Part shown: positions 8,307-17,073 of the stretch, piece by piece
Numbering within the stretch: position 1 is the stretch's first letter
Layout of the letters: every line of letters starts with the position of its first letter
Assembly (NCBI GenBank): GCA_910586255.1
Contig: CAJUHR010000003.1
Span: forward strand, 62,001-126,000
Direction of reading: 5' to 3'
Origin: an uncultured Lachnospiraceae bacterium
GTDB taxonomy: Bacteria > Bacillota > Clostridia > Lachnospirales > Lachnospiraceae
DNA length: 64,000 nt
Notes under the pieces: model-generated
The model's database searches: none
What the model saw: the letters and a program-made list of their open reading frames with translations, nothing else
What the model was told of the DNA's origin: nothing
Position numbers and translations under genes: made by a program

Positions 8307-10820
8307 ATGGGTGATTGGATCCGGAGAATTATAAAACGGGAGACAAAAAGCCTTTGCGGGAAAGAGCAGAGAATCACAAACAGAAAAGGGCAGGCCGGAT
8401 TACCGGGAATCAGGATGGCAGCCGCGATCCTGATTTTTGGTAGTCTTGCTTTTGGCACCCAGGTATTCGGGGAGTGGAGTCAGGCGGCTGAGATATCGGT
8501 CCAGTACGGATATGACAACACGGTTAAGGGGGGACGATACATCCCCCTGGATATTGCAGTCACAAACCGGAAGCAATCGGTGCTGGAGGGAATTTTGAAG
8601 ATCAAGTCCATGGAATCAGACGGGACCGTCTACCACTATGCCTATGATCTGCAGTTGGAGCCTCTGGAAGAAAATACCGGGAGATATCACATTCCCATAG
8701 GGGTCGGCGCAGACCGGCTTTTTGTGGTGTTTGAGGATGGGCAGGGCACAGAGCTGGCAGGCTGCAGCGTGATCCTTAATGTGAGCCGGGATGTGCCGGA
8801 GATGTTTATCGGCATATTGACGGATGATCTGGACGGTCTGGAATATTTAGACGGGGTGGGAATCAGCTATAGCACCCTGCGCACCAGGACCTTTGTTCTC
8901 GATCCGGAGGAGTTCCCACGGGAGGAAGTGGGACTGAGCCTTTTGGACGTGTTGGTGGTAAATAATTTTAAGCTGCGGGATTTGTCGGAGGAGCAGACCG
9001 CTGCCATAATGGACTGGGTTCACAGCGGAGGGGTGCTGATTTTGGGAACCGGGCAGCGGGTGGGGGATACCTTAGGACGTTTTGCGCCGGAGCTTTTGGA
9101 TGATTCCTATGGCGCTCCTCATGGAAGAATGGTAGATTTGGGAGAGGGCTTTGCACTGGATAATCCGGCGGACGGGCTTATGGAGCTGGTGTGTGTGGAC
9201 ATTCCCCTGCATGGGGGAAACGTGATTCTGTCCAGTGACGGATTTGGGCTGATTACGGTGGCGGCCAAGGAGCAGGGACTGATCGGGGTGGCCAGCTTTG
9301 ATCTGACAGATATCCGGCAGTTCTGCCAGAGCCGTCCGGCCTATGTGGATTATCTATTTACCTTGCTTTTGGGAGAGACCCGCATTAACCGCCTGGCAGA
9401 TGTGGTGTACAGCGGCAATTCCGAAAAATTCTGGTCCGTTCAGAGTCTGATCAATACGGGAAATGTGGAAAAGCTTCCAAAGCTGCCGTTATATACGGCG
9501 GTAGTGGCAGTTTATTTGTTGATTTTAGGACCGGGGATGTATCTGTTTCTGAAAAACAGGGATCTGCAGATTTTCTATCGGCGGGGAGTGATGATGCTGT
9601 CGGCTGTATTTACCGTCATAATTTATCTGATGGGGATGACTACACGGTTTAAGACGGTTTTTTATACCTATGCTTCCATTCAGGACGTGACGGCGGACTT
9701 TGTGACGGACACTACTTATGTGAACGTGCAAAATCCATACAACAGCCCTTACAAGGCAGAGCTGGATCCGTCCTGCTCTGTGATGCCGATCACCCGCAGC
9801 TACCAGTCGGCCTCCGTCAATAATACTTATTTCACGGGAGAGGAGCCGTATCAGATCGCCATTGAGCGGGGGGAAGACCGGCTGAACATCCGGGGGCAGA
9901 ATATCAGTGCTTTTACGCCTCGTTATTTTAAGCTGGAGAAAAGACAGGATAACACAGAAAAGATCGGCATTACCGGCACAGTAGATTATTTTGAAGGAAA
10001 ATTAACCGGGAAGATTACAAATGAGTTCCCGTTTCCTCTGGAGGACGCCACCCTGATGCTTTACGGAAATATGGTTCATTTGGGAAGGCTGGAACCGGGA
10101 GAAACCAGGGATTTAAGTCGGCTGCGGCTTTTGCGCTTTCCTCTGGATCACTCCTACGCGGTGGCAGAGCGGATTATCGGAGCGGATATTCTCAGAAAAA
10201 CCGATATCAGCAATAAGTCCTATTTGCTGGCAGTAGAGCGCTGCAATATGCTGAAGTTTTATTTTGATAATTATATGAACAATTACAGTGCGGACGCCCG
10301 GCTCATTGCCTTTAGCACAGAGGAAGAAGACGGAATATTTTTAAGGGAGCCGGATGCTGAAATCTACGGGCATCGGATGATTACTTCTTTAGTGGAGGTC
10401 AATGCATCCAGAGACCGGCTTTTATACAGATCCGTGCTCATTAAGACACCCAGGGTAATCAGTGGAAGCTATTATGCCCAGTCCAATTCCATGGGAGGGA
10501 CGGAACCACTGACCCTGGAATATTATATGGGAACCGAGATTGATGTGGAAAGTCTGACCTTTGAGCCGGTGTCAAAGGAGTTTCTGACAGAAGGCAGCGG
10601 AAGCTATATTGATGCATTTACAGGAAGCATTTATTTTTATAATTATGAAAGCGGAAATTATGACCGGATGGAGCTGAATGGAGAGATCATGACATTGGAG
10701 CAGCTTCGACCGTATCTGTCCCCGGGAAATACGCTGATTGCGCGCTTTGTATATGACGGCACGGGAAGCTACAATGCCATTCAGCTTCCCATGCCGATGG
10801 TTGCGGGAAGGGAGCGGTAA
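8307..10820 (+). CDS. large exported membrane protein with class-I-glutaminase-like fold, ABC-associated
   Basis: About 837 residues. I do not recognise a named family. A hydrophobic N-terminal segment (about residues 33-50) is followed by beta-rich external sequence, then a segment containing LDVLVVNNFKLRDL and WVHSGGVLILGTG (about 210-250). That pattern fits the flavodoxin-like fold used by type-1 glutamine amidotransferases and by accessory subunits of some ABC-2 exporters. Two helices near residues 393-415 and 425-442 precede a second long external region. The ATG at 8307 has GGAG 9 bases upstream; GTG at 8301 is too close to it. Its stop overlaps the ATPase start (TAATG), so it is probably a subunit of the same transporter. 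Confidence 0.65.
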   Translation: MGDWIRRIIKRETKSLCGKEQRITNRKGQAGLPGIRMAAAILIFGSLAFGTQVFGEWSQAAEISVQYGYDNTVKGGRYIPLDIAVTNRKQSVLEGILKIKSMESDGTVYHYAYDLQLEPLEENTGRYHIPIGVGADRLFVVFEDGQGTELAGCSVILNVSRDVPEMFIGILTDDLDGLEYLDGVGISYSTLRTRTFVLDPEEFPREEVGLSLLDVLVVNNFKLRDLSEEQTAAIMDWVHSGGVLILGTGQRVGDTLGRFAPELLDDSYGAPHGRMVDLGEGFALDNPADGLMELVCVDIPLHGGNVILSSDGFGLITVAAKEQGLIGVASFDLTDIRQFCQSRPAYVDYLFTLLLGETRINRLADVVYSGNSEKFWSVQSLINTGNVEKLPKLPLYTAVVAVYLLILGPGMYLFLKNRDLQIFYRRGVMMLSAVFTVIIYLMGMTTRFKTVFYTYASIQDVTADFVTDTTYVNVQNPYNSPYKAELDPSCSVMPITRSYQSASVNNTYFTGEEPYQIAIERGEDRLNIRGQNISAFTPRYFKLEKRQDNTEKIGITGTVDYFEGKLTGKITNEFPFPLEDATLMLYGNMVHLGRLEPGETRDLSRLRLLRFPLDHSYAVAERIIGADILRKTDISNKSYLLAVERCNMLKFYFDNYMNNYSADARLIAFSTEEEDGIFLREPDAEIYGHRMITSLVEVNASRDRLLYRSVLIKTPRVISGSYYAQSNSMGGTEPLTLEYYMGTEIDVESLTFEPVSKEFLTEGSGSYIDAFTGSIYFYNYESGNYDRMELNGEIMTLEQLRPYLSPGNTLIARFVYDGTGSYNAIQLPMPMVAGRER

Positions 10821-11782
10821 TGCTTAAGATTCGGAATTTGCGAAAAGCATACGGAAATTACCATGCGGTGGATGGTCTCAATATGGATATTGCAGACGGG
10901 GCTCTCTATGGCTTTGTGGGCCCCAACGGGGCCGGCAAGACCACTACCATCAAAATTATCAGCGGGCTTTTGCTGCCGGATGGAGGTACTGTGGAGATAG
11001 ACGGAATGGATGCCCTGGCCAATCCATCTCAGATGAAGGAGAAGATTGGCTATGTGCCGGATTATTTCGGGGTTTACGACAACTTAAAGGTGTGGGAATA
11101 TATGGAGTTTTTTGCCGCCTGCTACGGGCTTGAGGGATTAATGGCCCGCAGGCGGTCGCAGACTTTGTTAGAGCAGGTAGGTCTTGAGGACAAGATTGAT
11201 TTTTTTGTGGACGGCCTGTCCCGTGGAATGAAGCAGCGGCTGTGCTTGGCCCGGGCTCTTCTCCATGAGCCGGTGCTGCTGGTTCTGGATGAGCCGGCAG
11301 CAGGACTGGATCCCAGAACCAGACTGGAGTTTCGGGAGACGGTTCGGGAGCTGAACAAGCAGGGAATGACCGTTCTTTTAAGCTCTCATCTTCTGTCAGA
11401 TCTGGCGGAGCTGTGTACGGATGTGGGAATCATTGAGTCAGGAAAGATGCTGATGGAAGGTGAAATAGAGGAGATCATAGAGAAAATCCATATTTCCAAG
11501 CCGGTGATTATAACAATCTACAAGAATATGCCTCAAGCTCTGTCCATTTTAAAGGAGCATCCTCTTGTCCGCTCCATCTCAGTGAAGGGCCAGGAGATCA
11601 TGGTTCAGTTTCTGGGAAGTGAGCGGCAGGAAAGCGGTCTGCTGACCAGTCTGGTGGAGGCGGGTGTGCAGGTGAAAAGCTTTATGAGAGAACCTGGCAA
11701 TCTGGAGACTGTATTTATGCAGCTGACCAGTCACGAAAAGGAAAGGGTGGTATTATCTTATGAAGGGGAATCCGATTTATAA
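10820..11782 (+). CDS. ABC transporter ATP-binding protein
   Basis: A 320-residue ATPase with Walker A GPNGAGKTTT (about residues 33-42), signature LSRGMKQRL near residue 133, Walker B VLLVLDEPAAGLDP, and the switch His in LLSSHLLSDL. The extra C-terminal 90 residues resemble the accessory domain of ABC-2 drug, bacteriocin or NatA-type exporters. Its ATG overlaps the upstream stop as TAATG, and the permease gene starts 23 bases before its own stop, so the three genes form one translationally coupled unit. Export or membrane remodelling is expected; the substrate is unknown. Confidence 0.92.
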   Translation: MLKIRNLRKAYGNYHAVDGLNMDIADGALYGFVGPNGAGKTTTIKIISGLLLPDGGTVEIDGMDALANPSQMKEKIGYVPDYFGVYDNLKVWEYMEFFAACYGLEGLMARRRSQTLLEQVGLEDKIDFFVDGLSRGMKQRLCLARALLHEPVLLVLDEPAAGLDPRTRLEFRETVRELNKQGMTVLLSSHLLSDLAELCTDVGIIESGKMLMEGEIEEIIEKIHISKPVIITIYKNMPQALSILKEHPLVRSISVKGQEIMVQFLGSERQESGLLTSLVEAGVQVKSFMREPGNLETVFMQLTSHEKERVVLSYEGESDL

Positions 11783-12650
11783 GCGGGAAATGACGGTCAG
11801 CTCCCGAAGCTTCCGGCTGGCCCTGGCGCTTTTGGTGTTCAACGGCATCCTGGCCCTGGTGGCCCTACTCAATATGTACTCCACCATGGTTCAGGTACGT
11901 GTGACAGCAGAGATTCAATATAAAAGCTTTTTGGATCTGTACATATTTGTGGCTGTGCTGGAATTTTTGATGCTGATTTTTATCATGCCAGCCATTACGG
12001 CAGGCGCTGTCAGCGGAGAGAGGGAACGGCGCACGCTGGATTTGATGCTTTCCACAAAGATGAGTGCCGCTCAGATCGTTCTGGGCAAGCTGGCGGCATC
12101 CCTAAGTACAATGATGGTGCTGATTATCTCCAGTTTTCCCATTCTGGCCCTTGTGTTTGTCTACGGCGGAGTGACTGTAAGGGATATCGGGATACTGCTT
12201 GTATGCTACGGGGCGGCCGCCCTGTTTGCGGGAAGTCTGGGGATATGCTGTTCGGCCGTGTTTGGGAAGACTACCTTTTCTACGGTGGCGGCTTATGGTC
12301 TTATGGGAATAATCGTGGGTGGCACCTATGGAATCAATCAGCTGGCTCTGTTTTTCAGCCGGATGCCTGGCGGGGCTTATCTGACCTCCCAGACAGCAGA
12401 GACAGCAACAGGAAGCTCAGGGGGATTTTTGTATCTGCTTTTATTTAATCCCACCACCACCTTTGTGATGACTATGACGCGTCTGACGGGACGCGAGCAG
12501 CTTGGCGGCGGGATCGTCCGGTGGTTCGGAAACCATGGGGAGAGCATTGTCAGCAGAAACTGGGTCGGATGCAGTGTTATGATTCAGATTTTGATGGCAG
12601 CTCTGCTGGTCCGGACGGCGGTGCGGGCGGTGGGGCCGGGGAAAAAGTAA
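11760..12650 (+). CDS. ABC-2 type permease
   Basis: The membrane partner of the preceding ATPase, 296 residues with about six hydrophobic segments. The cytoplasmic motif SGERERRTLDLMLSTKMSA (about residues 89-107) is typical of ABC-2 and NatB-like permeases. The ATG at 11760 is inside the end of the ATPase gene. The unit sensor kinase - regulator - exported protein - ATPase - permease looks like a self-contained stress or antibiotic-sensing exporter. The 130 bases that follow hold no convincing gene. Confidence 0.9.
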   Translation: MKGNPIYKREMTVSSRSFRLALALLVFNGILALVALLNMYSTMVQVRVTAEIQYKSFLDLYIFVAVLEFLMLIFIMPAITAGAVSGERERRTLDLMLSTKMSAAQIVLGKLAASLSTMMVLIISSFPILALVFVYGGVTVRDIGILLVCYGAAALFAGSLGICCSAVFGKTTFSTVAAYGLMGIIVGGTYGINQLALFFSRMPGGAYLTSQTAETATGSSGGFLYLLLFNPTTTFVMTMTRLTGREQLGGGIVRWFGNHGESIVSRNWVGCSVMIQILMAALLVRTAVRAVGPGKK

Positions 12651-12780
12651 GGGGCTGCGCAAAAAGGGTCTGCCGGGAAATGAAAATGGCATACCATATA
12701 CGGAGGCTTTGTTTAGGCATCCGCACAATATATGGAAGACAAAACGGTCCGGATTGCTGCCAAAGGTTAGAGTGTGACAA

Positions 12781-13101
12781 ATGGAAGAAAAAAGGATAGA
12801 AGGCTTGTGGGACTGCGCATATTGCGGCAGGAAAGCGATAAAAGCAAGATTCAGTGCTTGTACATCGTGCGGAAAGCCCCGGGGAATTGAAAATATTTTT
12901 TATCTGCCCGAAGATTTAGATACGGCAGCTTTAACTCAGGAGGAAAAGGCGAGAACAACCAACGCGCCGGACTGGCTATGCGCATATTGTGGTTCCTATA
13001 ATCGCTCAGATGTTTCCTGCTGTGTCAATTGCGGCGGAGACAAAGCGGAGTCAAACATCGATTACGGGATTCTTCACAAGCTGACCGGAAAATTATTGTA
13101 A
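12781..13101 (+). CDS. small protein with two RanBP2-like zinc fingers
   Basis: 106 residues carrying two Cys4 modules: C12-x2-C15 with C27-x2-C30 (WDCAYCG ... CTSCGKPRG), and C67-x2-C70 with C80/C81 and C84 (WLCAYCG ... CVNCGGDK). The W-x-C-x2-C-G start and C-x-x-C-G end resemble RanBP2-type fingers, which usually bind RNA or protein. There is no signal peptide or membrane segment. It opens the SpeD/DUF4178/DUF350 island and is 68 bases upstream of the AdoMet decarboxylase gene. Its function is unknown; an adaptor for the zinc-ribbon-rich proteins further along is possible. Confidence 0.7.
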   Translation: MEEKRIEGLWDCAYCGRKAIKARFSACTSCGKPRGIENIFYLPEDLDTAALTQEEKARTTNAPDWLCAYCGSYNRSDVSCCVNCGGDKAESNIDYGILHKLTGKLL

Positions 13102-13169
13102 CAGTTCAGACGGAGGGGAATTAAAGACTGATTGGAAGTCTATGAAAGATAATGGTTGGGGAAGAGAAA

Positions 13170-13505
13170 ATGGCAATACAGATTATTGCAGATTTATATG
13201 ATTGTTCTATGCTTATTGACGATATGGGAGCAGTGACGGAGGCGGCCCATAAAGCCATTGAATACGTGGGCGCAAATATTGTGGAGGAATGCATTCACAA
13301 ATTTGAACCAGTTGGCATTACATATTTTGCTGTTATTTCCACTTCCCACTTTTCAATACATACCTGGCCGGAATATCAATATGCGGCAGTCGATATTTTT
13401 TCATGCAGAGATGATGTGGCGGATGGGATTGAGCAGATGCTTAAGGATTTATTTGGTTCGGAACGTGTTCGGATTCAGGCCATACAGCGTGATATCAAGG
13501 GTTAG
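13170..13505 (+). CDS. S-adenosylmethionine decarboxylase proenzyme (SpeD/SpeH-like)
   Basis: A 111-residue prokaryotic-type AdoMet decarboxylase, which makes the aminopropyl donor for spermidine synthesis. The core SHFSIHTWPE contains the expected pyruvoyl-forming Ser59 and the catalytic His64, and Cys79 lies in DIFSC. The residue before the cleavage serine is Thr58, where most characterised enzymes have Glu. The start at 13170 is preferred over 13152 because GGGGAAGAG lies just upstream. A spermidine-synthase gene lies 1.8 kb downstream, supporting a polyamine role. Low similarity outside the core suggests a divergent subfamily tied to DUF4178 and DUF350. Confidence 0.85.
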   Translation: MAIQIIADLYDCSMLIDDMGAVTEAAHKAIEYVGANIVEECIHKFEPVGITYFAVISTSHFSIHTWPEYQYAAVDIFSCRDDVADGIEQMLKDLFGSERVRIQAIQRDIKG

Positions 13506-13506
13506 G

Positions 13507-13659
13507 CACTGTTCAAAAATAACTTTACACTTTGCTTGCCTCTTTCTCCCATTATACAGGACAAAATGCTCAACATAGCCCGCTATGCCTCCGTTTTTGC
13601 CCTGCACACTCGAAGAAACATCCGGCGCAAATTGAAAAGTTGTTTTTTAACAGTTCCTT
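13507..13659. repeat. non-coding segment bounded by imperfect inverted repeats
   Basis: The left end (13507-13525) begins GGCACTGTTCAAAAATAAC and the right end (about 13641-13659) reads GTTGTTTTTTAACAGTTCC. They are inverted copies matching at about 16 of 19 positions. Between them is sequence with no believable gene, sitting directly between the speD-like stop and the ribosome site of the DUF4178 gene. A miniature inverted-repeat element or its remnant is the simplest reading. CTGTTC/AACAGT also recurs in the other palindromic repeats of this window. Confidence 0.5.
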
Positions 13660-13676
13660 AAAGAAGGAGGCGGAAT

Positions 13677-14768
13677 ATGTTTTATCGAGTAGGTACGCTG
13701 CTCAATATAAAGGGCCGGCCGGGAAAGGTGATTGGCTATATCCAATATGAAAATCCTCAGGATTCAAATAAAGCATGGACTGAATATCGCATAAAAACAT
13801 CAGATGGAGAAGTTTGGCTTTCATGTGATGAAATATATGACGAATATTCTATTTCATGGCCTGCAAACAATGTCAGAGGAAGGATTGGACCGGAATGGCA
13901 TAAGGTCGATGAGGGAAAGCAGGTGGTCCGCCGCGCCGTAGGGGATGTGGATGTAGATCCGGGCGAGAGCGCTAATTTTATAGAATATGAAGATGTATCG
14001 GAGGAGCACACGCTTTCTGTTGAGGTCTGGGAAGACGGAAGTGAATTTTCCAGGGGGGAATATATTGAAAAAAGCGATATTATTGAGACCGGATATAAAA
14101 AGCATTCCGCCAAAAATGGAATATCTGCCAATCGGAACGAGCTGGTTATGGTGGGCATTTTGTGCATTGCTTATTTTGTGGCGCTTATTGGAAGCCACGG
14201 TTCTTCGTATCTGGGTGCCAACAAAAACATCAGCAAATATTTAGAGGGTTCCGAAAAATATGTGTATGAAACTTCCCTTTCCGGCAATGAGAACCAGAAA
14301 GCTATGGTATATGCGTATAGTACGCCGGCGACAACCGATGATGTTGCCAAGGATATTATTCAGGGCATTGAGGGATATACCGAATCGGTGACCCAAAAGG
14401 ATGATAAAAATAATCAGGAGATTGCTATTTTGACTAATAAGGAATATTGCCTTGTATATCATCCGGAGGATGAGGAACAGAAGGTATATGTTCAGGTGTC
14501 AGACAGAAAGTATAATTACACATCGGATAATTCCCCTTACCGAATCTCAAGGGCCGGCACTTTGTGGTACCGCAATCACTATTACAGTTCGGGCTACCCA
14601 TCGGATTCGTCTTCCTATAAAGGTACGCCTTCGGCCTATTCGATGTATAACGGGACAACAATACATAATATAGGAAACGGTTATTTTGACAGTTATTCCA
14701 GTTCAATTCGACAGTCAAGCATCAATAGTCGGCAGTCCTCCAACGGAGGATTGAGCAGCGGCAAATAA
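13677..14768 (+). CDS. DUF4178 domain membrane protein
   Basis: 363 residues. The first 140 form a beta-rich DUF4178 domain (GRPGKVIGYIQYE, EYRIKTSDGEVWLSCDE, SVEVWEDGSEFSRGEYIE). One transmembrane helix follows (about 156-174, MVGILCIAYFVALIG), then an extracellular region of about 120 residues and a Ser/Tyr/Gly-rich tail with S-S-I-R-Q-S-S-type low complexity. The ATG has AGAAGGAGG upstream. DUF4178 is commonly found with DUF350, AdoMet decarboxylase and spermidine-synthase genes, exactly as here. Its biochemical role is not established. Confidence 0.8.
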   Translation: MFYRVGTLLNIKGRPGKVIGYIQYENPQDSNKAWTEYRIKTSDGEVWLSCDEIYDEYSISWPANNVRGRIGPEWHKVDEGKQVVRRAVGDVDVDPGESANFIEYEDVSEEHTLSVEVWEDGSEFSRGEYIEKSDIIETGYKKHSAKNGISANRNELVMVGILCIAYFVALIGSHGSSYLGANKNISKYLEGSEKYVYETSLSGNENQKAMVYAYSTPATTDDVAKDIIQGIEGYTESVTQKDDKNNQEIAILTNKEYCLVYHPEDEEQKVYVQVSDRKYNYTSDNSPYRISRAGTLWYRNHYYSSGYPSDSSSYKGTPSAYSMYNGTTIHNIGNGYFDSYSSSIRQSSINSRQSSNGGLSSGK

Positions 14769-14803
14769 ATAACAGGAAGATAATTAAGAAAAGGAGAAAA
14801 ATT

Positions 14804-15226
14804 ATGGTGACGGTTGTATTGGAGACAGTGGTTTATTTCTTTATCGGACTGATTATGATGATGTTGGGGTATTGGCTGATTGATTTGGTGATTCCGGTGG
14901 ATTTCCCAAACGAGATAAACGAGGGAAATAAAGCTGTGGGGTGGGTGAGCGCGGGAATCTATGGGGGTCTTGGCTTTGTGATTCGTTCCGCTATCATATC
15001 CGATGGAGCCGGCGAAGCGGCAGAGCTTTTGAATGGCGTGCTTGATACCGTAACTTATGCGGTAATTGGCATTGTCTCATTCATACTGGCATATTTTCTC
15101 GTGGATATCGTCAACAGAAAGTTTAATTTTGGCACTGCGCTAAAGGAAAAAAATGAGGCAGCCGGAATCATGATATTTGGCATTTTCCTGGGAATTGCAT
15201 TTATTGTCAGCGGCGTGATTCAATAA
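14804..15226 (+). CDS. DUF350 (YjfL-like) four-helix membrane protein
   Basis: 140 residues with four hydrophobic helices arranged as two similar halves: EGNKAVGWVSAGIYGGLG in the first resembles EKNEAAGIMIFGIFLGIA in the second. This internal duplication is the mark of DUF350. It is entirely membrane embedded. An AAAAGGAG ribosome site precedes the ATG, and the gene sits between the DUF4178 and spermidine-synthase genes. Family members often neighbour polyamine or ATP-grasp genes, so a channel or anchoring role for a polyamine-modified product is a reasonable but untested idea. Confidence 0.85.
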   Translation: MVTVVLETVVYFFIGLIMMMLGYWLIDLVIPVDFPNEINEGNKAVGWVSAGIYGGLGFVIRSAIISDGAGEAAELLNGVLDTVTYAVIGIVSFILAYFLVDIVNRKFNFGTALKEKNEAAGIMIFGIFLGIAFIVSGVIQ

Positions 15227-15265
15227 AACCGGGCTTTGTCCGGGCGAAGGGAAAGGAATATCATT

Positions 15266-16771
15266 ATGAGCAGGAAGTACAGGCTTCTAATGCTGACTAC
15301 CCTGATTATATCAGGGTGTTCCATGTGTTATGAGCTTATTATCGGCGCGGTCAGCTCGTATCTTTTGGGGAACAGCACTATGCAGTACTCTATAACAATC
15401 GGGCTTTATATGGCGGCGCTGGGACTCGGTTCCTATATTTCCAAATTTTTCAAAAAAAATTTGTTTAATGTTTTTGTGGCAATTGAGCTTGGAATTGGTA
15501 TAGCGGGGGGCATGAGTTCCCTGCTGCTTTTCCTGTCCAATATCTATATTTCCAATTATGCGGTTGTTATGTATTTGGAAACCATACTGATCGGTATTCT
15601 GGCGGGAGCTGAAATACCGATTATGACGAGAATCATTGAGGAGGATGAGAAGAACCTGTCCGTTACGCTGTCCTCCATATTCAGTTTTGATTATATAGGG
15701 GGGCTTGTGGGAGCTGTTGCATTTCCGATTTTACTGCTGCCAAAACTGGGATTTTTTTCCACTTCTTTTCTATGCGGGCTGTTAAATATAATTGCCGCCA
15801 TCCTGATTTTGTATCGCTTTGGAGAGCTTGTGGCGCGTATCCGGATTTACCGCGCGATTTCTGTGGGTATTGCGGCAGGGATGATTGTTGGGATTGTATT
15901 TGCGGATAACATTTCTGAGCGTGTGGAGGGAGGTTTATACAGGGATAAGATTATTTATATGGAACAGACGGAATATCAGAAAATTGTGCTCACAAAGCAC
16001 CGGGATGACGTGAGGCTTTACATAGATGGAAATTGCCAGTTTTCCACGGCAGACGAGTACCGGTATCATGAAGCTCTGGTGCATATTCCCATGAGTGAAC
16101 TAAAAAGCCGGAGCCGGGTGTTGATTCTTGGAGGAGGGGACGGAATGGCGGTTCGTGAAGTCCTTAAGTATGATGAGGTGGAAAAAATTGATTTGGTGGA
16201 CCTGGATGCTGAGATGATACGAATCTGCTCCACCAATCCAAATATCACGTCTGTCAATCAAAACAGTCTTAATTCTGATAAACTGGTTATCCACAACATG
16301 GATGCGTATGAATATTTGGAGAATTCCCAGGAACAGTATGACCTGATTATTGTGGATTTGCCGGATCCAAACAGTGAATCACTTAGCAAATTGTATTCCA
16401 ATATTTTTTACCGTATGTGTAAAAGTTGCCTGAATGAGACCGGCGTGATCGTGGTTCAGTCCACAAGTCCTTATTATGCTACCAAAGCATTCTGGTGTAT
16501 CCATGAAACCATAAAGAGCGAGGAACTATATGTAAAAGCCTATCACCTGCAGGTTCCCGCATTTGGGGATTGGGGGTTTAATATGGCAAGCCGGAGGGAA
16601 CTGACGGAAGATGTGGACTTTGATGTGGACACCAGGTATTTGAGCAAAGAAAATACTTCGGCGCTTTTTCGGTTCGGAAAGGATGAGATTGCTGATGATG
16701 TGGAGATTAACCGTCTGACGAAACCGGTTTTAATGGAATATTATAATCGTGCGGTGGAATTTTGGAACTGA
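15266..16771 (+). CDS. membrane-fused spermidine synthase-like aminopropyltransferase
   Basis: 501 residues from the ATG at 15266, with GAAAGGA 8-9 bases upstream. The first 210 residues hold about seven hydrophobic helices. The C-terminal half is a spermidine synthase fold: LILGGGDGMAVREVLKY (near residue 286) is the nucleotide-binding loop, VDLDAEM binds the ribose, and DLIIVDLPDPN (near 360) carries the acidic catalytic pair. The enzyme would transfer an aminopropyl group from decarboxylated AdoMet at the inner membrane face. With SpeD, DUF4178 and DUF350 it forms a module whose acceptor could be a diamine or a membrane component (inference). Confidence 0.85.
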   Translation: MSRKYRLLMLTTLIISGCSMCYELIIGAVSSYLLGNSTMQYSITIGLYMAALGLGSYISKFFKKNLFNVFVAIELGIGIAGGMSSLLLFLSNIYISNYAVVMYLETILIGILAGAEIPIMTRIIEEDEKNLSVTLSSIFSFDYIGGLVGAVAFPILLLPKLGFFSTSFLCGLLNIIAAILILYRFGELVARIRIYRAISVGIAAGMIVGIVFADNISERVEGGLYRDKIIYMEQTEYQKIVLTKHRDDVRLYIDGNCQFSTADEYRYHEALVHIPMSELKSRSRVLILGGGDGMAVREVLKYDEVEKIDLVDLDAEMIRICSTNPNITSVNQNSLNSDKLVIHNMDAYEYLENSQEQYDLIIVDLPDPNSESLSKLYSNIFYRMCKSCLNETGVIVVQSTSPYYATKAFWCIHETIKSEELYVKAYHLQVPAFGDWGFNMASRRELTEDVDFDVDTRYLSKENTSALFRFGKDEIADDVEINRLTKPVLMEYYNRAVEFWN

Positions 16772-17073
16772 CATTTCTGACTGCGTATAAAGGGAGCAGG
16801 AACAACAGGAAGAGCTACAAATCAAAGAGGAGTTTTTGGGACCTCCTCCACATTTGTTGTTTTAGTTCACATGCATCGGGCTGTCCGGGTAAACATACCA
16901 TTTTCCGTCATCTCCTTCTTTCTTGCGGCTCCTTATATACATCTGTTAGTATTTTTATAGTCCGTTTTATGCTGAGACACATTTTATGGTCCTGATCCAC
17001 TTTTATTATACGCAAAAAATCAACAGATATTAACCGGTTTCCCGGAATAATTCCATGGTAACAACTTCATTGA
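16772..17073. other. gene-less AT-rich gap after the spermidine synthase gene
   Basis: About 300 bases with no convincing gene. A 77-codon frame at 16762-16995 lacks a ribosome site and family resemblance. A GAGGAG...CTCCTC hairpin near 16829-16847 lacks a T-run. The structured repeat at 17074 begins at its end. Confidence 0.5.

Noticed and set aside
12521..12799. 92-codon plus-strand frame overlapping the end of the ABC permease
   Set aside because: It lies mostly inside the permease gene in another frame and has no ribosome site or recognisable motif.
13532..13750. 72-codon frame across the 13507-13659 repeat
   Set aside because: It runs through the inverted-repeat segment into the DUF4178 gene and lacks a ribosome site.
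16762..16995. 77-codon frame after the spermidine synthase gene
   Set aside because: It starts inside the previous gene, is Cys/Ser/His-rich without motif, and has no ribosome site.
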